Source: a virus | IMG/VR virus record: IMGVR_UViG_3300026551_000006 | Location: 1 to 31,633 of that record | DNA length: 31,633 nt | Direction: 5' to 3' (one strand) | Program-made: the position numbers and the translations under genes | Shown: positions 14,029 through 21,503 of the stretch, piece after piece | How positions within the stretch are numbered: position 1 is the stretch's first letter | Layout: each line of letters starts with the position of its first letter | The notes under the pieces: generated by a model | Seen by the model: the letters and a program-made list of their open reading frames with translations, nothing else | What the model was told of the DNA's origin: nothing | Database searches by the model: none

Positions 14029-14241
14029 TTAATTTCCTTGGTTTTCCCACCAGATGAGAAAGGTTTTGCGTTTGAACCGCCAACCTCCACGTTTGCCGGC
14101 GACCTGGAACGCACCGGGAATCTGACCCGTGCGCGCCAACCGACTGATTGTCCGCGGATGAAACCTCATGATCTGAGCAAGATCAGCAATCGTCAATGGC
14201 GCCGACTTTTCGCTGAAAGGAGGAAGAAACAATTCGCTCAT
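14029..14241 (-). CDS. Excisionase-like HTH protein, paralogue of the one beside the integrase
   Basis: The core LTIADLAQIMRFHPRTISRL plus GKRGGWRFKRKTFLIWWENQG is a MerR/excisionase-type winged HTH (HTH_17). It is clearly paralogous to the gene at 16564-16782, sharing HPRTISRLARTGQ and KRGGWRFKR. The start at MSELF (14241) is chosen by alignment with that paralogue, and an upstream in-frame ATG adds three residues. As a second Xis-like protein it could control early transcription or excision. No adjacent integrase is present on this side. Confidence 0.75.
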   Translation of the reverse strand: MSELFLPPFSEKSAPLTIADLAQIMRFHPRTISRLARTGQIPGAFQVAGKRGGWRFKRKTFLIWWENQGN

Positions 14242-14287
14242 AACGGCCATGCAGGAAATCCGTGCATATGCCTTAATGGCCCTGATT

Positions 14288-14581
14288 TCAGTTCAGCCTT
14301 TTGCGCGAGGGACGTTTTCGGGTCACTTTTGGACCGATTTGGACCGATTCAGGGTCACTTTTAGGCGATTTTTTCCCCTTGATTTTTCCCAGTCGTTTCC
14401 TGGAACCGCTTAGCGATAGCCCAAGAACGTGTGCGGCATCCTTGGCGCTCATCTCGATCCCGAATTTTTGGGCGATAAGAAGAGCAAGCTGTGCAGAACC
14501 GCCAACCGCATTGATAAAATGGCTGCGAAGTTCCGGCTCGAGTTCGAGCAACTTCAGATAAATATCATCGAGCCGATCCAC
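14288..14581 (-). CDS. 97-residue putative HTH protein with basic tail
   Basis: A helical N-terminal part (DDIYLKLLELEPELRSHF) is followed by MSAKDAAHVLGLSLSGSRKR, which looks like a helix-turn-helix, and by a strongly basic disordered tail. The last third is encoded by DNA with a 10-bp tandem GGACCGATT(T/C) and two GGGTCACTTTT copies, which may themselves be binding sites. It may be a regulator of the lysogeny region, given its place beside a palindrome-rich control segment. Confidence 0.55.
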   Translation of the reverse strand: MDRLDDIYLKLLELEPELRSHFINAVGGSAQLALLIAQKFGIEMSAKDAAHVLGLSLSGSRKRLGKIKGKKSPKSDPESVQIGPKVTRKRPSRKRLN

Positions 14582-14630
14582 GATCGGGAACCCTGCGAAC
14601 TTGGAAAACGTTTGCGTGGAAACGTGGTCC

Positions 14631-14661
14631 TGATTTCTTTTGATACTTAAGAAATCAAAAG
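14631..14661. repeat. Two overlapping inverted repeats
   Basis: TGATTTCTT (14631-14639) pairs with AAGAAATCA (14649-14657), and CTTTTGAT (14637-14644) pairs with ATCAAAAG (14654-14661). The two stems are mutually exclusive. The site lies about 50 bases upstream of the start at 14581. Confidence 0.6.
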
Positions 14662-14717
14662 CTCACTTGAAAATCACGCTTGCATTTCCGCCACAAAATA
14701 GGCACAAATCACAACGT

Positions 14718-14758
14718 TGCGCATTGTTGGTCATTACTGATCGACCCTGCGTATTGTT
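14718..14758 (+). repeat. Direct repeats TGCG(C/T)ATTGTT
   Basis: Two 11-base copies are 30 bases apart start to start, about three helical turns, so bound proteins would lie on the same DNA face. Confidence 0.5.
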
Positions 14759-14763
14759 TAACA

Positions 14764-14778
14764 AAGGTGGACCACCTT
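14764..14778. promoter_or_regulatory. Perfect palindrome AAGGTGGACCACCTT
   Basis: The 7-1-7 palindrome lies just before the bidirectional terminator. Its size suits an operator for a dimeric repressor. Confidence 0.45.
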
Positions 14779-14787
14779 AAAGAAACA

Positions 14788-14830
14788 AAAGAACGGCTCG
14801 GGGCTCACGATCCTGAGCCGTTCTCTTTTT
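14788..14830. terminator. Bidirectional intrinsic terminator
   Basis: A 10-bp perfect stem AGAACGGCTC/GAGCCGTTCT is followed on the plus strand by CTTTTT and on the minus strand by TTTGTTTCTTT. It insulates the leftward and rightward units of this control region. Confidence 0.75.
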
Positions 14831-14981
14831 AAAGAAAAAAGACAAGGCGGGGGAATCGCAGCTTCTTGTAAAGAAAAAAAGTCCCGTTTGTCCATGGTTG
14901 GAAAAAATCGCTATTCAAATCATGCCTCTATCGTTCGAGAGGCAACTGTCAGGAATAGGAATCTTGGATGCGAACCGCAAG

Positions 14982-14999
14982 GAAAATTCCTGAATTTTC
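14982..14999. promoter_or_regulatory. Perfect palindrome GAAAATTC-CT-GAATTTTC
   Basis: The 8-2-8 AT-rich palindrome is 120 bases upstream of the rightward gene at 15120. It may be an operator. A nearby tandem GGCAATTATT/GGCAATTCTT adds to the repeat content. Confidence 0.45.
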
Positions 15000-15119
15000 T
15001 GTAATAATTAGATATATTGCAACTTGCATGGAATGCATACACAATTCTAGGCAATTATTGGCAATTCTTAAGTCGCGTAGAATTTCAATGCATGGCTTGG
15101 TTTTTCTCGGAAGCGCTTT

Positions 15120-15377
15120 ATGCCTAGGAGAAAACGAGAAAAGCGGAACATTAATTTACCAACTTGTCGGGCATCGGAAACTGAAGAAGCCAGACTTCAC
15201 GAACTGGCTGAACAATTTGGATATGAAAAACTTGCGCAGCTTTGGCGTCGCATCATAACCCAATTGATTGAACAAAGCGAAGGAGGTCGAGAAATTGAAC
15301 CGCCTTTGCGCTTTGTTGAAAAAACAAAACCCGGCACCGAGAAATCTTCTCAATACCGGGGTAAGGGATTGAAATAA
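15120..15377 (+). CDS. 85-residue putative DNA-binding protein
   Basis: The protein begins MPRRKREKRNINLPTCRASE and continues with helices EEARLHELAEQFGYEKLAQL and WRRIITQLIEQ. The strand followed by two helices resembles an RHH domain with a basic leader. GGAA lies about eight bases before the ATG. It is convergent with the integrase gene, leaving 2 bases between the stops, and may be a regulator of integration or lysogeny. Confidence 0.65.
   Translation: MPRRKREKRNINLPTCRASETEEARLHELAEQFGYEKLAQLWRRIITQLIEQSEGGREIEPPLRFVEKTKPGTEKSSQYRGKGLK
15309..15360 (-). terminator. Intrinsic terminator of the integrase gene, inside the convergent gene
   Basis: On the minus strand a two-part stem (CCCGG/CCGGG enclosing GAGAA/TTCTC) is followed by GGTTTTGTTTTTTC. 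It lies within the last codons of the rightward gene, so the convergent genes share the element. Confidence 0.65.
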
Positions 15378-15379
15378 GC

Positions 15380-16567
15380 CTAAACTGCGATCGAAATGAT
15401 CTTTGGTGAACTACTGGGCCGGATATCGAACCAAGCTCTACCGATCCCTGGCTCAAGCAATTGGGTATAGAACCGTTTGATTGTTGCTTCGAGATCCCCG
15501 CACGCCTTTGCCACGTCGCCAGCACTCCGGAACGTTTGGGCATAAGACGCATATGAATTGCGGAGACCGTTTTCAGGAAGATCAATCTCGAGCGCCTTGA
15601 AAAGTTCCCGAGTCAACTTGGTATGGGTCGATTGCCAAATGCTGACGACTGGGCCCGAGATTCCTTTGACCATGAGTAACCACTCCTTGGCGGCCGGCTC
15701 GAGCGGAATCAGCCGACGCCGATCTGCGGCTCGGGTTTGTTTGGCGACCTCATCCCGGATCGAGATCAGATTCTTGTCCCAGAGAATATCTGACCAATCA
15801 AGAATCGATTGGCTGACCCGGTCGCGAAGGAGCTCGGCTCGGCGCATACCGGCGAGACCACCAAGCACGAAGTATGGAAGCAACCCGATGTAGCGCATTG
15901 TCGGAGATCCCCCGGCTTCAATCGGTTCCAAACCCGCGGTCACAAAAAGCAACCGACGGAAATCTTCAATATCGACGATTTCATTGTTGACCCCCCATTG
16001 ATCAAGTGGCCGAATCCGTGCCATCAGATCAATTGCCAAGTAGCCTGATTCATACGCCCATTTGATGAATTTCCGCACGGCCTTGTAATGACTGCGGCGG
16101 TTGGATCCAGGCGGATAGTGTTCGAGGTATTGACGCAAGCCGATCTCAGTCAGCCGGCAAACATCGATGTTCTCGAATGCCATGCAAAGCTTGGCTAAAC
16201 GTTGACGATCATCGTCGAGGGTGCGTGCTGCCCGATTTTCGTGCATCTGACGCTCAAGAAACTTTTCGGCCAGTTCAAATAAATGCGCCCGTTTGCTGAC
16301 GTTTAAAACGGTTAAGCGATACTGCCGGAAAGCCTCCGGGATCTGTTCGATCGTCAATCCTTCCGTTTCTGCCATTGCAAGAATCGCACTTTGTCGCTCA
16401 TTTAGTTGCGGTTTTGTGGAAGTACCGCGGCGACGAATTCGGGTAATCTCGGTATTGGCGAGTTCTTTCGTTTTAAAATACCTAACCTTTGGTTTCCCAT
16501 CCTCATTGAAATAACCCGGGACATAGACCCGAAAATATTTACCGCCACGGTAAGATTGGGCTTTCAT
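15380..16567 (-). CDS. int: Tyrosine recombinase integrase with atypical catalytic residues
   Basis: This 395-residue protein has an N-terminal arm-binding region, a SAM-like core-binding domain (about 90-175) and a C-terminal catalytic domain. GGLAGMRRAE carries Arg I (about 242), VAKQT the Lys (about 276), GLRNSYASYA Arg II (336), and KRFYTQ the nucleophile Tyr (367). The usual His of HxxR is Asn (333), and the position of the second His/Trp is Asp in KACGDLEA. The family with GLR-S-ASY, common in Verrucomicrobiota and Planctomycetota, tolerates such changes. The ATG at 16567 overlaps the stop of the Xis-like gene (ATGA). Confidence 0.9.
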   Translation of the reverse strand: MKAQSYRGGKYFRVYVPGYFNEDGKPKVRYFKTKELANTEITRIRRRGTSTKPQLNERQSAILAMAETEGLTIEQIPEAFRQYRLTVLNVSKRAHLFELAEKFLERQMHENRAARTLDDDRQRLAKLCMAFENIDVCRLTEIGLRQYLEHYPPGSNRRSHYKAVRKFIKWAYESGYLAIDLMARIRPLDQWGVNNEIVDIEDFRRLLFVTAGLEPIEAGGSPTMRYIGLLPYFVLGGLAGMRRAELLRDRVSQSILDWSDILWDKNLISIRDEVAKQTRAADRRRLIPLEPAAKEWLLMVKGISGPVVSIWQSTHTKLTRELFKALEIDLPENGLRNSYASYAQTFRSAGDVAKACGDLEATIKRFYTQLLEPGIGRAWFDIRPSSSPKIISIAV

Positions 16568-16782
16568 TTTCCTTGCACCTCCCACCAAGCAGTAAATTCC
16601 TTACGTTTGAAACGCCAACCGCCACGCTTACCGGCAATTTGGAATGCTCCGGCACCGGCAAGCTGCCCGGTGCGTGCGAGTCGGCTGATTGTCCGAGGAT
16701 GATACCCCATAATTTCCGCAATTTCGCTGACCGTAAACGGGCGCGAAGCTTTATTGAATGGCGGGAAAAATAATTCATTCAT
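16564..16782 (-). CDS. Excisionase-like HTH protein upstream of the integrase
   Basis: The core FTVSEIAEIMGYHPRTISRL plus GKRGGWRFKRKEFTAWWEVQG is an HTH_17/excisionase domain. It is translationally coupled to the integrase by ATGA, the usual layout for a recombination directionality factor or integrase regulator. The start is the ATG giving MNELFFPPF, chosen by alignment with the paralogue at 14029-14241. Ten further codons are open upstream. Confidence 0.8.
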   Translation of the reverse strand: MNELFFPPFNKASRPFTVSEIAEIMGYHPRTISRLARTGQLAGAGAFQIAGKRGGWRFKRKEFTAWWEVQGK

Positions 16783-16911
16783 AAGCCGTAACCAAATCGA
16801 CGGGTCTACCACGTTACTTTAACCATAATCTGCGATATTAGAATCTGCAGTCTCTCAGCTTTCCGAAATGTACATATCAAAAAGATGGTCTACCGATCAA
16901 GTATTAAAGCG

Positions 16912-16923
16912 CTTCTCGAGAAG
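16912..16923. repeat. Perfect palindrome CTTCTCGAGAAG near attP
   Basis: A 12-base palindrome lies 11 bases from the tRNA fragment. It could be a recombinase or accessory-factor site in the attP arm. Confidence 0.35.
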
Positions 16924-16933
16924 AAATCGGCTT

Positions 16934-16980
16934 TGGGTTGGGTGGGGCTCGAACCCACAACCAACGCCTTAAAAGGGCGC
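16934..16980 (-). other. Putative attP core: 3' fragment of a tRNA-Lys(UUU) gene
   Basis: Read on the minus strand the segment gives an anticodon arm GCGCC-CTTTTAA-GGCGT with anticodon TTT. It continues with a short variable loop, a T arm GTGGG-TTCGAGC-CCCAC, and acceptor strand CCAACCC plus discriminator A. The 5' acceptor strand (GGGTTGG) and a proper D arm are missing upstream, so this is not a full gene. Phages that integrate in a tRNA gene carry exactly such a 3' portion to restore it. The integrase gene is adjacent. Confidence 0.8.
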
Positions 16981-17076
16981 TGGCAACTGAATCACAAGTG
17001 GCTTGTTTAGAACGACTTGTTATTTAAGCGTTTGCCATGTAACAGCGTTTTTCGTGGTAGGATGCAACGGCAACGG

Positions 17077-17829
17077 TTATTGAAAAATCTTTTGTAGCAA
17101 GGTCGGCCCGTTCTTTTTGACCTGCCGAATCGTTTTGCTAAGCTGCTGACGTTTAGCCGCCAATGCCCGCTGCTCTGCCACTAGTTGGCGCTTATCCGAT
17201 GTGGTCGCTACTTTTGCCGCCACTACAGTGCCAGTGCGGCTACTCGCTGCCGCCGCCCGGCTCGCCGCGTTGGCCGCTCCTCCTGCCGCGCCGGCCGCGT
17301 TCCGCGCAGCACCAGCAGCCTGGGTTGCCGCCATTTGGCTTCCGAGCGCGGCCTCCTTGGTCGCTTGTATCTGGGCCACCAGCAGTTCATTGGTCCGACT
17401 AGTGGTATCGAGTGTTTTTTGGATATCGGCCTGAGCGGCGTTGACGTTTCCGACAATGCGATCCAGGACAGCAATACTCGCCGTTACCTGTAATGCGCGG
17501 GTATGCTCGGCGGCTCGTGCGTTCACTGCCGCAACCTCCGCGATCTGGGCTTGGCGTTGCACCAGTTCAACCTCTTTGTTCTGCAGCGCGATAAGGTTTC
17601 TCATCGCTTTGGTCAGCGAATCGATTCGGGTCCACACGACCGCAAGCGCGATTCCGACGACCACGAGATGACAACCCCAGAACAGTAAATCATTAATCGC
17701 ATCCTGGCTGAACCGGCGTTTCTTGTGGGGCGGCTCCACGGCGCCTCGGGCTTGCTCCTCAACGCGGAGCAATGTCGGCAGATTTTTCAATCCGTTCGAG
17801 GCGCCGGTCGATGCGATCAAAGATGACAT
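17077..17829 (-). CDS. Membrane protein with Ala-rich coiled coil, end of late operon
   Basis: The 250-residue product has a basic segment (PHKKRRF), one membrane helix (LLFWGCHLVVVGIALAVVW, about residues 47-65), then a long helical part rich in Ala and Gln. It ends in a basic tail. The ATG at 17829 is chosen because AAAGGA lies at good spacing, although this overlaps the previous gene by about 70 bases. Its place after the fibre genes is where holin, endolysin or spanin genes usually lie, but no lytic domain is visible. It could be a membrane-anchored spacer or an inner-membrane spanin-like protein. Confidence 0.65.
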   Translation of the reverse strand: MSSLIASTGASNGLKNLPTLLRVEEQARGAVEPPHKKRRFSQDAINDLLFWGCHLVVVGIALAVVWTRIDSLTKAMRNLIALQNKEVELVQRQAQIAEVAAVNARAAEHTRALQVTASIAVLDRIVGNVNAAQADIQKTLDTTSRTNELLVAQIQATKEAALGSQMAATQAAGAARNAAGAAGGAANAASRAAAASSRTGTVVAAKVATTSDKRQLVAEQRALAAKRQQLSKTIRQVKKNGPTLLQKIFQ

Positions 17830-18157
17830 TGTTCCTTTCAATAATTTTGCCCATCTCGCCCACCATGGTTTTTAAGCTGGTCACATATTCTTTGCGCTCC
17901 TCGTCATTGGCTGCCTGCAACTTCGAGAGATCTTTTCGCGTGCTCTGCAGATACAGCCAGCAGATCCCCAGCACCAGGACGAAGAGGCCAATGTTCAATG
18001 CCTGAATCGGCCAGGAACTGACCCGCTCGACTCCCTTAAGGGCCTCGTCAACCATCTCGGTGCCGAGCGCCAGATAGATTTGGTAGGCCAGAATAATCAT
18101 CATGACGATTTGCGCCTTGGCTATGACGTAGATGACGCTGGGCGATCCAGAGGCCAT
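17759..18157 (-). CDS. Two-helix membrane protein with coiled-coil tail, holin candidate
   Basis: The 132-residue protein begins MASGSPSVIYVIAKAQIVMM. It has a first membrane helix around 8-28, a second (IGLFVLVLGICWLYL) around 55-70, and a charged coiled-coil tail. Size and topology fit a class II-like holin or an accessory membrane protein, and the position after the tail fibres agrees. The short ATG at 18157 follows the upstream stop at 18169. The longer frame to 18322 lies mostly inside the previous gene. Confidence 0.6.
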   Translation of the reverse strand: MASGSPSVIYVIAKAQIVMMIILAYQIYLALGTEMVDEALKGVERVSSWPIQALNIGLFVLVLGICWLYLQSTRKDLSKLQAANDEERKEYVTSLKTMVGEMGKIIERNNVIFDRIDRRLERIEKSADIAPR

Positions 18158-18168
18158 TGGTTCTAGGC

Positions 18169-18516
18169 TTAGGCTCCCGGCGGCGGTTTGGCGATAAAAT
18201 CGGCAATCACCTTCGGCAACGCGCTCGTCACCACAAATTGCACATCGCTGTCTTGCACGCTTTGCCCGCTCGGGTCGGCTTGCACCGCAGCTTGAATCGT
18301 TGGGTTCATCGCGACCGGCCACGCAAACGGGTTCCAGGCGACGCTTGAGTTCTTATTTGCCCAGGTTGCCCAGGCCAGCCGGTTGGCGTGGTCGGGCGTC
18401 GAAGGGTCTTCGTTCGTGATGTCTTCAACGTCATGAATGACGGCGACTTCGATCTGTTGTTGGACGCTCGGGATCTGGTACCGGAGCGCATAGCTTGAAG
18501 TGTAGGGAGTGCTCAT
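18169..18516 (-). CDS. 115-residue hypothetical phage protein
   Basis: The sequence (MSTPYTSSYALRYQIPSVQQ, then NRLAWATWANKN) suggests a small globular cytoplasmic or virion protein with no membrane segment. It sits between the fibre gene and the holin candidate. Similar short proteins occur beside tail-fibre genes, but I recognise no family. Confidence 0.6.
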   Translation of the reverse strand: MSTPYTSSYALRYQIPSVQQQIEVAVIHDVEDITNEDPSTPDHANRLAWATWANKNSSVAWNPFAWPVAMNPTIQAAVQADPSGQSVQDSDVQFVVTSALPKVIADFIAKPPPGA

Positions 18517-18525
18517 AAGAATTGG

Positions 18526-19842
18526 TCACCAGCCGGTGTCTGCGATGTACTGCAAAGAATAAACCCAAGGCGTCGCCGGACGACTGCTAAGGTTAAAGCC
18601 GCCAAAACCATTTTCGCCGTAGTTGATAACTGCGCTAATCGTACGATCAACTCCATTGCTTAAATCTCGAATCGCGTTGCTCGCGCCGCTCACCGGACTC
18701 CAACCGCTGATGGAAACCGGTTTTTTAGCCAATGTTTTTTTAAATGCAATCCAGCCGTAAGCATCTCCGTTTGCAACGGCTGCAAAAGGCGGTGCATTAT
18801 CTGACGTAATCGTGCCGTTCGGCGTGGCATAGGCATAACTTTTGGTAAAATATCGCAAACAATCGTCGTAGTTCTGCGTAAACGGGCAATCGATCGGGGT
18901 CGTGCACAGCGCTCCTGGCTCGTCCTGGATGAAGGCGGCAATAAACTGGCTATTTACCGGATTACCCGCAAAATTGCTCATTCCCGGCGCACCTATGAAA
19001 TTGCCGTTTTGCCATGTATCGGCTGCCGGAGCCATGAAAGTGGAACCACTAGCCAGACAAATACTTAATTGATAACCGCCAACTCCTGGCGCCGAACTGA
19101 AATTTCCGCCGCTCATCCACAGCGGAAGATTTGGCAGGGGAATTAAGGTCCAGACACTCGCAGTCGGAATAGTGCACAGCTTGACTAAGCTTTTGGCGGA
19201 AGCAGGATCGCGTAAGGCCACCGCGAATTTCAGATTGGCCACATTGGAGTAAACCAATAATGACAATGAATGGACATCTTGGGATAACTCTCGGAATTGT
19301 GGACCTTCAACGACTTGATTTATAAATACATAATCGCTTGCTCCAAGTGTTGCCTGTACTGTGGAGACGACCACCTGAATGGCTGCACGGCTAATGAGAA
19401 AATTTGTACCCGGAAGGAGCGGCAACACCCCTGGAATAATTTGTCCGCAGGTCATCACCATTGTCCCAGCTTTATTAAGCGCCCATCTATCTATTCCACC
19501 CGAAACAACTTGAGTACCAGCTTGTTTCTGATCGACCTCAAACGTCGGGTTGCCCACCGCATTAAAGCTGCGCAACCGCACGCTCCAGATCTGCGATTGC
19601 GGCACCAAAATATGATTATCGGTCCCTAGCGTAGCGATATTACCTGCGTCAGTGGAAACCACATCAGGCGATGATACAGTCACATCCCCAGTGCCTGAAT
19701 CCGCACCTGTGCTCGATAGAGTGATGCCGCTGCCCTGGACCAATTTGGCCACGACCGCTTGTCCGGCAGTAGTGATGTCCAGATCGGGTCTCTGAATAGA
19801 CCCGTCTAGAACCTGCTTGCCTCGAATGGTGGTTATCGGCAT
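18526..19842 (-). CDS. Tail fibre or receptor-binding-like protein
   Basis: This 438-residue protein begins with a short fibre-type start (MPITTIRGKQVLDGSIQRPD) and a beta-rich stretch VQGSGITLSSTGADSG typical of phage fibres. The remainder is beta-rich, with two carbohydrate-binding-like segments near WTLIPLPNLPLW and YDDCLRYFTKSYAY. The latter resembles a motif seen in C-terminal regions of tail-fibre proteins. It follows another fibre gene after 4 bases. Trimeric assembly and host binding are inferred. Confidence 0.75.
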   Translation of the reverse strand: MPITTIRGKQVLDGSIQRPDLDITTAGQAVVAKLVQGSGITLSSTGADSGTGDVTVSSPDVVSTDAGNIATLGTDNHILVPQSQIWSVRLRSFNAVGNPTFEVDQKQAGTQVVSGGIDRWALNKAGTMVMTCGQIIPGVLPLLPGTNFLISRAAIQVVVSTVQATLGASDYVFINQVVEGPQFRELSQDVHSLSLLVYSNVANLKFAVALRDPASAKSLVKLCTIPTASVWTLIPLPNLPLWMSGGNFSSAPGVGGYQLSICLASGSTFMAPAADTWQNGNFIGAPGMSNFAGNPVNSQFIAAFIQDEPGALCTTPIDCPFTQNYDDCLRYFTKSYAYATPNGTITSDNAPPFAAVANGDAYGWIAFKKTLAKKPVSISGWSPVSGASNAIRDLSNGVDRTISAVINYGENGFGGFNLSSRPATPWVYSLQYIADTGW

Positions 19843-19846
19843 CTGT

Positions 19847-21484
19847 TTATTTGAAATAACACGCTTTCAACCGATCACCGGTAGCTGGAACTAGTAACAT
19901 GGTTATAGCGGCACCACTAATGGTGTAATCATTTCCTGCTCCTGGCTCTAGTAAAAGTCCGTTAAGAAAGATTTGTTCAGTTCCCACAATCGGGGTATTG
20001 GCCAGAGTGAAGGCCGTGTTGACGCCATTGATCGTTCCGGCGGGTGTTTCCCGGGTAACAAAGTCAGATGGAGCCATATAATCAGTTCCGGGTACGGCCG
20101 CCGAAATTGCTGTTCCATTACCCTTCAACATTCCAGTGACACCAGTGGAAATGGTAATCGCCGGCGTCGTTCCAGCATTAGCCACCGTGCCGGCAAAGCC
20201 GTTAGCCGTGACGACTGATACGGTGGTTACGGTCCCGGAGCCACCACCGGAACTATAGATGGCATCCCAGGTTCCCGCAGCAGTGCCATTGTTGATTAAG
20301 GTAAATATTGCGAAACTGCTTGCGGCCAATGTTTGGAGCAATCCACCACCATTCATATTAACCGTTACCGCGCCACTTGAACGGTTCATGACGACAAATT
20401 GATGCCCAACGGCCAAAGTCGTGGCATTCGGCAAAACAACTGTCTGCGTAGCAGAACCGGTGAACTGTTGGGTCTTTGCACTAGAAACTGTGAGCGTAGT
20501 CGTTGTCCCAGCAGTGGCCGTAGTTACCGCATTCTCAATAAAGTTGTTTGCTTGCAAATTGGCATTACTATCGCGAAACGCTACAGTGCTGGCCGTTGGC
20601 GCACTGGTTATTGGAACCGCCGTAGGCGTAGCAGGACTACCGGTAGCATTACCAATGACACTATTGGCAGCTAAGTTTGCCATCTTAGCCAGTGTAACAG
20701 CAGCATTAGCAATGGTTGTAGCTAAGGAAGCGCCTGGAGTAGTAACGTCTCCGGTCAGAGTTGGAAACTGTCCAGGTTGCAGAGTGCCCGTTAGCTGGGT
20801 GGCGGCAATCGATTTGTTCGTTAAGGTCTGGGCGGTACTTAGATCAACCGTAACCGCCGTGTTGATGGACAAGGTGTTGCCCGCTTTCTGCAAACCATTC
20901 CCCGCGATAACCTCCCCAGCCCCGGTAAACTGCGTAAACGACAGGGCCGTAACTCCAATGGTATAGGGCCACGTGGTCATCACCCATCCACTGCCCGCAT
21001 TCGCCGTGCCTTCGCCTACAAACCAATAGGGACTGCGCACGGCATCGTTAACGTCGGCAAAGTCCGGTGTTCGCGTCCAGGCCCCGGCAGCTACGGTATA
21101 CGAGCCATTCTGTGAGCCCGTAGTCTGCGCTATGCACAATACCGTATCGCCAGCCGACAAGGCCACGCCATCAACCGTCTGGGTGCCGCTTAAAACAAGG
21201 TTAGCTGATGCCAGGACCCGCACAGATTGTTTGGGCGCCAAGCCTTGGGCCACATTATCTACATAGTTTTTAGTGGCGGCATCGGTGGGTACCGTAGGAT
21301 CGGCCAGACTCGTGATCTTTTGCGAACCCATCGACTGCGCTGCCGTAAACGGCGTTGCGCCGTCCGGCGTAATGGGCACTTTTGCCAACTTGGTCAGGGC
21401 AATCGCCGCCGCCGTAGCGACCTGAGCGTCAGCGATGGTTAATGCTTGGATCTGGGTTGTGCCGCGAATTTGTGTGCTAGCCAT
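19847..21484 (-). CDS. Long tail fibre protein
   Basis: The 545-residue protein opens MASTQIRGTTQIQALTIADA and contains MGSQKITSLADPTVPTDAAT followed by KNYVD, the hallmark linker of tailed-phage fibre proteins. Low-complexity Thr/Ala beta repeats follow (SLATTIANAAVTLAKMANLA). It ends in a module ETPAGTINGVNTAFTL...IFLNGLLLEPG...Y that is shared with the next gene upstream. AAAGGAGG lies five bases before the ATG, the strongest ribosome binding site in the block, which fits an abundant structural protein. Confidence 0.85.
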   Translation of the reverse strand: MASTQIRGTTQIQALTIADAQVATAAAIALTKLAKVPITPDGATPFTAAQSMGSQKITSLADPTVPTDAATKNYVDNVAQGLAPKQSVRVLASANLVLSGTQTVDGVALSAGDTVLCIAQTTGSQNGSYTVAAGAWTRTPDFADVNDAVRSPYWFVGEGTANAGSGWVMTTWPYTIGVTALSFTQFTGAGEVIAGNGLQKAGNTLSINTAVTVDLSTAQTLTNKSIAATQLTGTLQPGQFPTLTGDVTTPGASLATTIANAAVTLAKMANLAANSVIGNATGSPATPTAVPITSAPTASTVAFRDSNANLQANNFIENAVTTATAGTTTTLTVSSAKTQQFTGSATQTVVLPNATTLAVGHQFVVMNRSSGAVTVNMNGGGLLQTLAASSFAIFTLINNGTAAGTWDAIYSSGGGSGTVTTVSVVTANGFAGTVANAGTTPAITISTGVTGMLKGNGTAISAAVPGTDYMAPSDFVTRETPAGTINGVNTAFTLANTPIVGTEQIFLNGLLLEPGAGNDYTISGAAITMLLVPATGDRLKACYFK

Positions 21485-21503
21485 AATGCCTCCTTTACCG
21501 AAA

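Larger units (their letters stand above)
14582..15119. other. Control region rich in palindromes, no gene
   Basis: No credible gene is present. The region separates a leftward HTH gene from a rightward small gene. It contains inverted repeats at 14631-14661, direct repeats at 14718-14758, palindromes at 14764-14778 and 14982-14999, a hairpin at 14923-14944 and a bidirectional terminator. This is the expected look of a lysis-lysogeny switch or of integrase arm-binding sites. Confidence 0.6.

Noticed and set aside
13370-14083. Long minus-strand open frames opposite the coiled-coil gene
   Set aside because: They arise from the 33-bp repeats, which are open in several frames. The plus-strand frame has a coherent coiled-coil and membrane-anchor protein.
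16934-17010. Complete tRNA-Lys gene
   Set aside because: No 5' acceptor strand complementary to CCAACCC and no regular D arm are present upstream, so only the 3' part exists.
20421-20966. 181-codon plus-strand frame inside the fibre gene
   Set aside because: It is antisense to a well-supported fibre and has no ribosome binding site or recognisable domain. Val/Ala-rich composition is an antisense shadow of Thr/Ala-rich codons.
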